Virus record (IMG/VR): IMGVR_UViG_3300021180_000052
Coordinates: 1-22,101 of that record
Source of the DNA: a virus
DNA length: 22,101 nucleotides
Direction: 5' to 3' (one strand)
A program made the position numbers and the translations under genes. The notes beneath the pieces are model-generated. The model saw nothing but the letters and a program-made list of their open reading frames with translations, had not been told where the DNA came from and ran no database searches. Positions 1 through 5,005 of the stretch are shown one piece after another; within the stretch, counting starts at the first letter, position 1, and every line of letters starts with the position of its first letter.

Positions 1-219
1 GCGGGGCCGGATTTGACAAGGCTGAGTGTGGCGCAATTGATTGAGTTAGAGAGGGCGTTGCGGCCCTTGGCGCGACATCCGGTTTTGATTGATGGGGAAA
101 CAGTCGAATCTACCGAGCCACGAGGCGGTAGTGGCGGAATTGATGAGAAGGGAACTGGGGATCTCGTCGATGGAGGCGTCGGCGTCGGTGTCGACGGTTC
201 GGGAGCGGTGCCGGACTAG
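1..219 (+). CDS. Partial coding segment in frame 1: probable N-terminus of terminase, or end of an upstream gene
   Basis: Frame 1 is open from the window edge to a TAG at 217-219. The first 33 or so codons read like a genuine protein (LTRLSVAQLIELERALRPLA, then RHPVLIDGE). After about position 100 the frame becomes Gly/Val-rich low complexity, typical of a shadow of the terminase frame. Two readings are possible. It may be the end of an upstream gene overlapping terL by about 125 bases. I prefer that it is the true N-terminus of the terminase, joined to frame 2 by a +1 change near 95-110, because from memory related terminases carry a PVLIDG-type stretch shortly before NLPS-E-V-AEL. That recollection could not be checked here. 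Confidence 0.4.
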   Translation, partial: AGPDLTRLSVAQLIELERALRPLARHPVLIDGETVESTEPRGGSGGIDEKGTGDLVDGGVGVGVDGSGAVPD

Positions 220-1753
220 TTTGGTTGATTTTGTTGAGGCGGCGTGGCCGATCCTTGAACCGAGGATGCCGTTCGTTAAGGGCGCATTGGTTGAGGCGGT
301 GTGCGAGCACCTTGAAGCTGTCACTGCCGGGATGATTACGCGGCTGCTGATCAATGTTCCGCCTGGGTCGGCGAAGAGTTTGCTGGTGAGCGTGTTTTGG
401 CCGGCGTGGGAATGGGGGCCGAGGGGTCTTACCAGCTATCGATACATCAGTTCGTCGTTTGCGGAGAGCGCGTGTGTTCGGGACGTTCGCAAGATGCGGC
501 TCCTCGTCACCAGTGATTGGTATCAGCGGCACTGGCCGCATGTGGAGCTGACGCGGGGTGGCGAGCTGAGTTTTGAGAACACTTTGACGGGGACGCGGGA
601 CGGGGTTGCGTTTTCCAGTCTGACATCCAGGCGCGGCGATCGATTGATTCTGGATGACCCGCACAGTGTGGAGAAGGCGGAGAGCCCGAACGACCGGGAG
701 AAGGCGACGCGGCGGTTTCGGGAGAGCGCGGTGAATCGGCTCAACGATCAGGCGAAGAGCGCGATCGTTGTGGTGATGCAGCGGCTGCACGAGGCGGACA
801 TCAGCGGGGTGATCCAAGAATTTATGCCGGACTATGTGCAGCTGGTTCTGCCGATGGAGTACGAGAGCGGGCGGCACTGCGAGACGTCGATCGGGTTTTC
901 GGACTGGCGGCGCTCGGAGGGCGAGTTGTTGTTCCCGCAGCGCTGGGGCCGGCAGGAGGTCGAGAACCTTAAGCGGGACATGGATCGGTGGGCTTACGCG
1001 GGGCAGTATCAGCAGCGGCCTTCGCCTCGGGGCGGCGGGGTGTTTCCGTACACCGGCTGGGAGCTATGGCATCGCGGGATCGCGGTGACCTATGGGCGCA
1101 ACGAATCGCAATACCCTGACATGGACCTGATCCTGGGCTCGCTGGACCCGGCGTTTGGCGAGAAGCAGGAGAACGACTACAGCGCTTTCACCGTGCTCGG
1201 GATCTGGACGAACCATAAAGGGGTGCAGCAAGCCATGCTTATGGCCTGCTGGCAGCGGCGGCTGCCGTTGAACGAGCTGGTCGAGGAGCTGATCAAGAGC
1301 TGCAGAAAATTGAAGGTCGATCGGCTCTTAATCGAGCTGAAGGGGTCGGGGATCTCGGTCGCGCAGGAGGTCCAGCGGCTGACGCGGGACGAGGAGTTCG
1401 CGGTGCAGCGGATCGATCCTGGGAACATGGACAAGGTTTCGCGGGCGAACGCGCTCTCTCACCTTTGGGGTGAAGAGCAGGCTGACGGGAGCGTGCGCAA
1501 GGGGGTCATCTGGTGCCCAGGTCAGACGCAGACGAACGGGGCGGTTTGGCCGCGCGACTGGGCCGAGCTGGCGATGTCGCAGTGCGCCTCGTTTCCGAAG
1601 GGCAAACATGACGACATCCCCGATTCCATCTGCCAAGCGCTGAAGTGGCTGCGTGATCGGGGCTTGCTGAAGAAGAGCACCGAGGTTCAGATGGAGGAAT
1701 ATGCGGAGCTGATGGCGTCGCCGCTGCCGCCGATGCCCCTGTACCCGATCTGA
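92..1753 (+). CDS. terL: Phage terminase large subunit (packaging ATPase-nuclease)
   Basis: This is the motor that pumps phage DNA into the prohead through the portal and cuts it. About 553 aa from the ATG at 92, normal for the family. The ATPase domain shows a Walker A motif PPGSAKS (residues about 90-96) and a Walker B LILDD (about 185-189). The C-terminal RNase H-like nuclease shows the first acidic residue in GSLDPAFG (D352) and a late acidic pair in KHDDIPDS (D507, D508). In-frame stops at 14, 23, 38, 47 and 86 bar any start before TTG 89. There is no convincing ribosome binding site before 89/92, which together with the coding-looking frame 1 upstream makes the annotated N-terminus doubtful. 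Function is secure from motifs; the start is not. Confidence 0.95.
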   Translation: MGKQSNLPSHEAVVAELMRRELGISSMEASASVSTVRERCRTSLVDFVEAAWPILEPRMPFVKGALVEAVCEHLEAVTAGMITRLLINVPPGSAKSLLVSVFWPAWEWGPRGLTSYRYISSSFAESACVRDVRKMRLLVTSDWYQRHWPHVELTRGGELSFENTLTGTRDGVAFSSLTSRRGDRLILDDPHSVEKAESPNDREKATRRFRESAVNRLNDQAKSAIVVVMQRLHEADISGVIQEFMPDYVQLVLPMEYESGRHCETSIGFSDWRRSEGELLFPQRWGRQEVENLKRDMDRWAYAGQYQQRPSPRGGGVFPYTGWELWHRGIAVTYGRNESQYPDMDLILGSLDPAFGEKQENDYSAFTVLGIWTNHKGVQQAMLMACWQRRLPLNELVEELIKSCRKLKVDRLLIELKGSGISVAQEVQRLTRDEEFAVQRIDPGNMDKVSRANALSHLWGEEQADGSVRKGVIWCPGQTQTNGAVWPRDWAELAMSQCASFPKGKHDDIPDSICQALKWLRDRGLLKKSTEVQMEEYAELMASPLPPMPLYPI

Positions 1754-1797
1754 TCCTCGTTTATGACCGTGACTCACGGTTTGTTCCTACCCCTTTC

Positions 1798-1830
1798 GGC
1801 GTTTGAAGGGCGTTTGAAGGGCGTTTGAAG
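1798..1830. repeat. Three perfect tandem copies of an 11-bp unit
   Basis: The unit GGCGTTTGAAG is present at 1798-1808, 1809-1819 and 1820-1830 with no mismatches, 45 bases after the terL stop. It directly precedes a second tandem repeat and a long hairpin. Such iterated units can be protein-binding sites; no function can be read from the sequence alone. Confidence 0.9.
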
Positions 1831-1857
1831 ATCATCGACATCGTCGACATCGTCGAC
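1831..1857. repeat. Three tandem copies of a 9-bp unit, ATCGTCGAC
   Basis: ATCATCGAC, ATCGTCGAC and ATCGTCGAC lie end to end; the first differs at one base. Each of the last two contains the palindrome GTCGAC. The array starts on the base after the 11-bp repeat and stops five bases before a perfect hairpin. Confidence 0.85.
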
Positions 1858-1862
1858 GGGGC

Positions 1863-1892
1863 GGGGCCGGCTCCAGCGCCGGAGCCGGCCCC
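1863..1892. repeat. Perfect 12-bp GC-rich hairpin after terL
   Basis: The left arm GGGGCCGGCTCC (1863-1874) pairs perfectly with GGAGCCGGCCCC (1881-1892) around a 6-base loop. Only two T residues follow, so it is at best a weak intrinsic terminator for terL. It could instead be part of a protein-bound site together with the adjacent tandem repeats. Confidence 0.75.
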
Positions 1893-1991
1893 TTCAGTCC
1901 ATCCGACAGGCGCGTGGGCGGACCGAATCTTCATCTCGCTTGGAACGGTGGACACGTCTTGAGGACGCTATCGCCACCCTGCTGGGGGAGT

Positions 1992-2033
1992 ATTTGCTAA
2001 ACCGACGCGAAAAGCGAGGTCGGTTTAGCAAAT
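1992..2033. terminator. Perfect 15-bp hairpin, probable bidirectional terminator or protein site
   Basis: ATTTGCTAAACCGAC (1992-2006) and GTCGGTTTAGCAAAT (2019-2033) are perfect reverse complements around a 12-base loop, and TT follows on the + strand. The long stem with A/T at its base suits a bidirectional terminator isolating terL from the 2103 operon. Its length and lack of a proper T tract also allow an operator or packaging site. The rest of 1754-2102 holds only the repeats listed above; I see no gene there. Confidence 0.55.
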
Positions 2034-2102
2034 TTGTCCACCTCCATCGTGGGAGAAAAAAGTGACATGCATAAAACGGCTGCGGTTAAAAGGGGGGTTT
2101 AG

Positions 2103-2315
2103 GTGGGAATCTGGGCGCTGGTCGTGATGTGGTGGCGCCGCCGGCAGCGGATGGTCGACATGGACGTCCTGTGGCCGGTCTTGCTGCGGGAGGCGGGCGA
2201 TCTCGATCGAGCGAAGGCGGCATTTGCATTTCATGCTATGAATGATCCGGCATGGTTGTGCCTGGGCGAGGAGCGCCTGCTCGCCTTCATCGACCAGCTG
2301 GAGCCCTATGACTAA
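2103..2315 (+). CDS. Hypothetical 70-aa phage protein
   Basis: Starts at GTG 2103, with a G-rich ribosome binding site (AAGGGGGG) about 6 bases upstream; ATG 2151 (MVDMDVLWPVLL) is an alternative. The N-terminus has a hydrophobic then basic stretch (WALVVMWWRRRQR), followed by a soluble acidic part (LREAGDLDRAKAAFAFHAMN) that looks like a genuine folded protein. It is the first gene of a run of five tiny overlapping genes ending at the tRNA. I do not recognise a family. The stop overlaps the next ATG (2308) by 8 bases, suggesting translational coupling. Confidence 0.7.
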   Translation: MGIWALVVMWWRRRQRMVDMDVLWPVLLREAGDLDRAKAAFAFHAMNDPAWLCLGEERLLAFIDQLEPYD

Positions 2316-2539
2316 GAAACACGTCGACCGAGTCCTTGCTGGGATGGCAATCGAGGAGGCGCGGCCGATCGTCGACATCCGGGTGGTCAATTACAGCTGG
2401 GCCGAGCTGAACCGCGATGCTCGGCCAGGGGCGATCGAAGCGATTCGCGCGGGAGGCTTTCCGGGTCGAGATCCGGCGCGAGGGCGACGTCGAGTGGACC
2501 GAGATCCCGGTGATCGAAGTTGCGGGGAAGCCCCGATGA
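2308..2539 (+). CDS. Hypothetical small protein with an apparent +1 frameshift near 2460
   Basis: From ATG 2308, frame 1 encodes MTKKHVDRVLAGMAIEEA and continues sensibly to AIEAIRAGGF. Frame 1 then turns into Arg/Gly/Pro-rich shadow sequence. From about 2461, frame 2 becomes protein-like (FRVEIRREGDVEWTEIPVIE, then VAGKPR) and ends at TGA 2537-2539. That stop overlaps the ATG of the next gene as ATGA, as at many junctions in this window. One product of about 76 aa (through GGFRVEIRREG) would need a +1 shift at GGC TTT C CGG. If the sequence is right and no shift occurs, frame 1 runs on into the next gene as a 147-aa fusion. Function unknown. Confidence 0.6.
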
Positions 2540-2751
2540 GACGCGACGCGAACTACAACAGTGCGGTCAGTCAGATCGGCGAGCGGATGAAGGAGGCGAA
2601 CGCGCTTCTTGGCCGCGCGACGCGGTACATGATCGAGGAGCGGCCTTCCGAGGCGCAGGAAGTGCTCGAACAGTGCAAGACCATCGTCGAAGGGGCGGCG
2701 CTGACGGCCCGGTGGGCGGCGCGGCTGCCGGTGCCGAGGGAGCCGCAATGA
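2536..2751 (+). CDS. Hypothetical 71-aa helical protein
   Basis: ATG 2536 overlaps the preceding TGA (ATGA), and its own TGA overlaps the next ATG (2748). The product is rich in charged and alanine residues and looks almost entirely helical (NSAVSQIGERMKEANALLGR, then EAQEVLEQCKTIVEGAALTA), possibly a short coiled coil. No catalytic motif is visible. It may be an accessory packaging or DNA-metabolism protein, but nothing in the sequence shows this. Confidence 0.7.
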   Translation: MRRDANYNSAVSQIGERMKEANALLGRATRYMIEERPSEAQEVLEQCKTIVEGAALTARWAARLPVPREPQ

Positions 2752-2834
2752 GGATCGCGATTGTGCTTCTGGTTAATGCGCTCGTTTGGACGGCGCTCTG
2801 GCAGCTGGCCGAGGCGATTGCGCAATGGACATGA
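2748..2834 (+). CDS. 28-residue membrane peptide
   Basis: ATG 2748 overlaps the preceding stop by 4 bases, and the TGA (2832-2834) overlaps the next gene. The peptide is one hydrophobic helix (IAIVLLVNALVWTALWQLAE) after a positively charged MR start, as expected of a single-pass inner-membrane mini-protein. Context and coupling at both ends support it as real despite its size. A holin-like or superinfection role is conceivable but unsupported. Confidence 0.55.
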   Translation: MRIAIVLLVNALVWTALWQLAEAIAQWT

Positions 2835-2998
2835 CCCGTTTCCTCATTGAGCCGGAATGGCCGACGTCCTGGCTGCTGAAGATTATCGCCGATCGGATCG
2901 TCGCCGAGTGCGCCAGCCCCGAGGAGGCTGACGAGGTTTTCGAGGCCGCGCTCGATGTGCTTATTCCAAGAGATCGCCCAGGTAGCTCAGTTTGGTAG
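2831..2998 (+). CDS. Hypothetical 55-aa protein whose 3' end overlaps the tRNA gene
   Basis: ATG 2831 forms an ATGA overlap with the preceding stop; ATG 2825 in the same frame would add two residues. The product (MTRFLIEPEWPTSWLLKIIA, then DRIVAECASPEEADEVFEAA) looks like a genuine compact helical protein. The last seven codons and the TAG stop lie inside the tRNA acceptor and D arms, so the final residues (PGSSVW) are dictated by tRNA sequence. This suggests the tRNA or the gene end was brought in by recombination. Function unknown. Confidence 0.6.
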   Translation: MTRFLIEPEWPTSWLLKIIADRIVAECASPEEADEVFEAALDVLIPRDRPGSSVW

Positions 2999-3052
2999 AG
3001 CGCATGGTCGAAGGCCATGGCGTCGGAGGTTCGATTCCTTCCTTGGGCACCA
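2976..3052 (+). tRNA. tRNA-Phe(GAA)-like gene with encoded CCA and unusual C33
   Basis: A full cloverleaf folds. The acceptor GCCCAGG pairs with CTTGGGC (one G-U). The D stem is GCTC/GAGC with a 9-base loop. The anticodon stem CATGG/CCATG has loop TCGAAGG. The variable loop is GCGTC. The T arm GGAGG-TTCGATT-CCTTC has one G-U. Discriminator A and CCA (3050-3052) are encoded. The loop places GAA (Phe) at 34-36, and the acceptor and D arm resemble bacterial tRNA-Phe. Base 33, almost always U in working tRNAs, is C here, and the bases after the anticodon are GG instead of the usual purine-rich AA. It may therefore be a poor or repurposed tRNA. Confidence 0.85.
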
Positions 3053-3053
3053 G

Positions 3054-3315
3054 TTAGCTATCGAACAAGTCGCCTTGCGCGTCGCGGGCGATCTTCATCC
3101 GGCCAATCACTTGCTCGATGATCGGCTCGAACGTCTCCGGATAGAGCGCGAAGCAATGGGTGCCAGCGCCGTTGGTCTTTGGCCGGTTGTCCTTGACGGG
3201 CAGTGAGCCGTAGATCTCCTGATATCGGTCGCGGACGGCGGCGCCGACGGCCCAGGTCTCTTCTTTGACGGGCTTGAGCTTTGAGGCGGCGGAAGACGTC
3301 AATGACGGTGATCAT
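3054..3315 (-). CDS. Hypothetical small protein, probably frameshifted near its start
   Basis: The main frame ends at 3054, directly behind the tRNA, and encodes a coherent protein (KPVKEETWAVGAAVRDRYQE, then LPVKDNRPKTNGAGTHCFAL). In that frame the only start is a TTG at 3302 with no ribosome binding site. In the neighbouring frame ATG 3315 has GGAG just upstream and begins MITVIDVFRRLK, which reads as a natural N-terminus. Joining the two needs a +1 shift around 3270-3290 and would give about 86 aa. The Trp, Arg/Tyr and PKT-GAG-HCFA residues look like a conserved core, but I cannot name the family. Upstream lie two TTGCA-N5-TGCAA palindromes. Confidence 0.6.
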
Positions 3316-3335
3316 AGCTCCAGCTTGACCCAATC

Positions 3336-3366
3336 TTGCAGTTCATGCAAATTGCAGTTGCTGCAA
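3336..3366. promoter_or_regulatory. Two tandem TTGCA-N5-TGCAA palindromes, probable operator
   Basis: TTGCA GTTCA TGCAA (3336-3350) and TTGCA GTTGC TGCAA (3352-3366) have identical arms and 5-base spacers, and their centres are 16 bases apart. They lie 21-51 bases upstream of the ATG of the minus-strand gene at 3315. The same arm and spacer geometry recurs at 16187-16201. This fits a dimeric repressor site. I found no clear -10/-35 pair here. Confidence 0.65.
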
Positions 3367-3456
3367 GGCGAGGGTTTGGCCAGGGATGGCAAGGCGGGGC
3401 GTGGCATGGCCCTGCACGGCATGGCTGGGGCGTCGCAAGGCGCTGTAAGGCAAGGA
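3367..3456 (+). repeat. Short GGCNN pentanucleotide array upstream of the embedded gene
   Basis: From about 3376 to 3425 the sequence divides cleanly into NNGGC units (ttggc, atggc, aaggc, ggggc, gtggc, atggc, acggc, atggc). After a one-base phase change it continues more loosely to about 3456. It stops at the AAGGAG ribosome binding site of the 3467 gene. It is the same repeat type as the long array behind that gene. Confidence 0.75.
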
Positions 3457-3466
3457 GAGTCGAAAA

Positions 3467-4060
3467 GTGGAAATATTGGTTCATATAACCGGCGTGACGC
3501 CGCTAATTTGCAATCGATTCAGCGATGAAGCGGCGATCATAGCGTCCGGCGGAGTACGCGGCAGTTCTGCGGGCGCCGAACGCAGAACACCTCTCGATAT
3601 TTGCGACAGCAAGCTCTACCGGGGGCTCGACGGCGAGCTGATAATCCCGCAACCCAACCTTCTGAGAAGCCTTGTCGATGGCGGCAAGTTTCACAAAGTC
3701 GGAAAAAAACAAATCACGACCAAAGAAGAATCAATGATGTTCGCTTGTGTCGATATCGAGGGCGCCGAAATCCCCTTGATCCACAAACAGGCGTGGAAAG
3801 TCGACACGAGGCCGGTCGTTATTCCGGCAACCAAGGGGCGAATCCTCGCGCACCGGCCGATGTTCGATGATTGGCGCTTGGAATTTACGGTCCAGCTCGA
3901 CACGAGCATTCTCGGACCTGGGATCTTCCGGTCGATTGTCGACGACGCCGGGAAGCGGGTGGGGCTCGGCGATTTTCGGCCGGCGCGGAAGGGTCCGTAT
4001 GGGCGCTATCGCGTTGATCATTGGGCGGTCGTGGAACAGGCGATCGACGTAGCAGCTTAG
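3467..4060 (+). CDS. Unrecognised 197-aa protein embedded in GGCNN arrays
   Basis: Starts at GTG 3467, with AAGGAG ending 9 bases upstream and the leader element GAGTCGAA between. The N-terminus MEILVHITGVTPLICNRF is beta-strand-like. The middle holds LYRGLDGELIIPQPNLLRSL, followed by a Lys-rich stretch. The C-terminus has a conserved-looking GLGDFRPARKGPYGRYRV. The strand-rich start with TGVTPL and the late glycine-rich Arg segment remind me of Cas7/RAMP-type RNA-binding ferredoxin folds, but that is impression only. Its codons are less extreme than the surrounding DNA, and its stop is followed at once by the array. A role in binding the array or its RNA is speculation from position. Confidence 0.8.
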   Translation: MEILVHITGVTPLICNRFSDEAAIIASGGVRGSSAGAERRTPLDICDSKLYRGLDGELIIPQPNLLRSLVDGGKFHKVGKKQITTKEESMMFACVDIEGAEIPLIHKQAWKVDTRPVVIPATKGRILAHRPMFDDWRLEFTVQLDTSILGPGIFRSIVDDAGKRVGLGDFRPARKGPYGRYRVDHWAVVEQAIDVAA

Positions 4061-4213
4061 CGATGCACGGCAGGGCATGGCGTGGCTCGGCGGGGCGCGG
4101 CAGCGCGCGGTCGGGCAGGGCTGGGCGTCGCTAGGCAGGGCTCGGCTTGGCGGAGCGCGGCTGGGCTTAGCACTGCTTGGCTCGGCTGGGCGGCGCACTG
4201 CGCGGCAAGGTGA

Positions 4214-4244
4214 GGATATTTTATTGATTGGACGCGGGACGGCT
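4214..4244 (+). repeat. AT-rich spacer block, copy A
   Basis: The core GGATATTTTATTGATT (4214-4229) is followed by GGACGCGGGACGGCT (4230-4244). The core is repeated in copy B and, with substitutions, in copy C; the 15-base tail is repeated exactly in copy C. It breaks the pentamer phase. Confidence 0.85.
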
Positions 4245-4376
4245 GGGCTAGGCCGAGCTGGGCGAGGCAAGGTCCGGCGCGGCGCGGCTGTGCAAGGCGG
4301 GGCCATGCGGAGCGGGGCTTGGCATGGCATGGCGAGGCACGGCGTGGCAATGCGCGGCGCGGCTTTGCGAGGCGAG

Positions 4377-4392
4377 GGATATTTTATTGATT
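4377..4392 (+). repeat. AT-rich spacer block, copy B
   Basis: The 16-base core GGATATTTTATTGATT is identical to copy A. Here it is followed directly by pentamers (AGGCGAGGCTCGG) without the GGACGCGGGACGGCT tail. Confidence 0.85.
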
Positions 4393-4669
4393 AGGCGAGG
4401 CTCGGCTAGGCTTGGCGAGGCGGCGCGATGCAGGGCGCGGCACGGCATGGCGGTGCTCGGCACAGCAGGGCAGGGCTCGGCGCGGCGAGGCCGTGCGGGG
4501 CCTTGCGTGGCACGGCCCGGTAGGGCTGGGCAAGGCTACGCTTTGCGAGGCGCGGCGTGGTTTGGGCTCGGCAGGCCCCGGCCATGCTAGGCGCGGCTTG
4601 GCACGGCGTGGCGTGGTCGGGCAAGGCGGGGCAAGGCGACGCGAGGCGACGCACGGCTCTGCGAGGCGA

Positions 4670-4700
4670 GGATTGTTTGTTGATTGGACGCGGGACGGCT
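4670..4700 (+). repeat. AT-rich spacer block, copy C
   Basis: The core GGATTGTTTGTTGATT (4670-4685) matches copy A at 13 of 16 positions and carries the same 15-base tail GGACGCGGGACGGCT (4686-4700). Spacing between cores is 163 and 293 bases, so the blocks are not evenly placed. Confidence 0.85.
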
Positions 4701-4980
4701 CGGCTCGGCGCGGGCTGGGCGGTGCTCGGCTTGGCTCGGCGAGGCACGGCAGCGCGTGGCGGGGCAAGACAAGGCGAGGCTTATCCGGGCGGGGCACGGT
4801 TAGGCGGGGCTTAGCGTGGCGGCGCAAGGCAAAGCGCGGCGCGGCGCGGCGAGGTCGGGCGAGGCAGGGCTCGGCTTGGCGTAGCGCGGCGGGGCGATGC
4901 TCGGCCCTGCGCGGCAGGGCTTGGCGTGGCGAGGCGACGCACGTCCCGGCACGGCGGCGCGTGGCTCGGCAAGGCGAGGT

Positions 4981-5005
4981 GGGGGCGGCTTCGGCCGCCC
5001 CCTTT
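4981..5005 (+). terminator. cUUCGg tetraloop terminator closing the pentamer array
   Basis: GGGGGCGGC (4981-4989) pairs perfectly with GCCGCCCCC (4994-5002) around TTCG, the very stable C(UUCG)G loop. TTTCATTT follows on the + strand. The T residues are on the + side, so it best terminates rightward transcription through the array. It also sits at the 3' end of the leftward recombinase gene, where it would act as a 3' stabiliser or weaker terminator. Confidence 0.8.

Larger units (their letters stand above)
4061..4980 (+). repeat. Long degenerate pentanucleotide array, consensus GGCNN
   Basis: Nearly all of these 920 bases divide into 5-base units with fixed GGC and variable NN. From 4061 to 4210 there are 30 units in one unbroken phase, 21 matching CNNGG exactly. 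From 4711 to 4980 there are 54 units in one phase, 38 ending exactly in GGC. Among those 38, at least 13 of the 16 possible NN pairs occur, so this is not simple slippage of one unit. Phase changes occur at the AT-rich blocks near 4214, 4377 and 4670 and at a few single-base indels. Reading frames stay open on both strands because the unit rarely makes stops; I treat them as non-coding. The + strand is strongly G-rich, and runs of GG every 5 bases could form two-layer G-quadruplexes or R-loops (inference). Confidence 0.9.

Noticed and set aside
110-877. A 255-codon minus-strand frame opposite terL
   Set aside because: It is a Pro/Arg/His-rich shadow of the terminase, which has intact Walker and nuclease motifs.
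1-1870. Match between the first ten bases of the window and 1861-1870 as a terminal repeat
   Set aside because: Identity covers only ten GC-rich bases and then ends, which is expected by chance in this composition.
1761-1955. A 64-codon minus-strand frame in the gap after terL
   Set aside because: It is made largely of the tandem repeats and hairpin and contains Ser/Gly/Ala repeats only. No ribosome site.
2976-3052. The tRNA as the phage-host junction
   Set aside because: Phage-type genes stand on both sides and the terminase and capsid genes flank it, so it is not at a prophage edge in this window. An internal attachment site cannot be excluded.
4061-4980. CRISPR or other spacer array
   Set aside because: There are no repeat-spacer units of the right length. 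The only longer repeats are three unevenly spaced AT-rich blocks, and no adaptation genes lie nearby.
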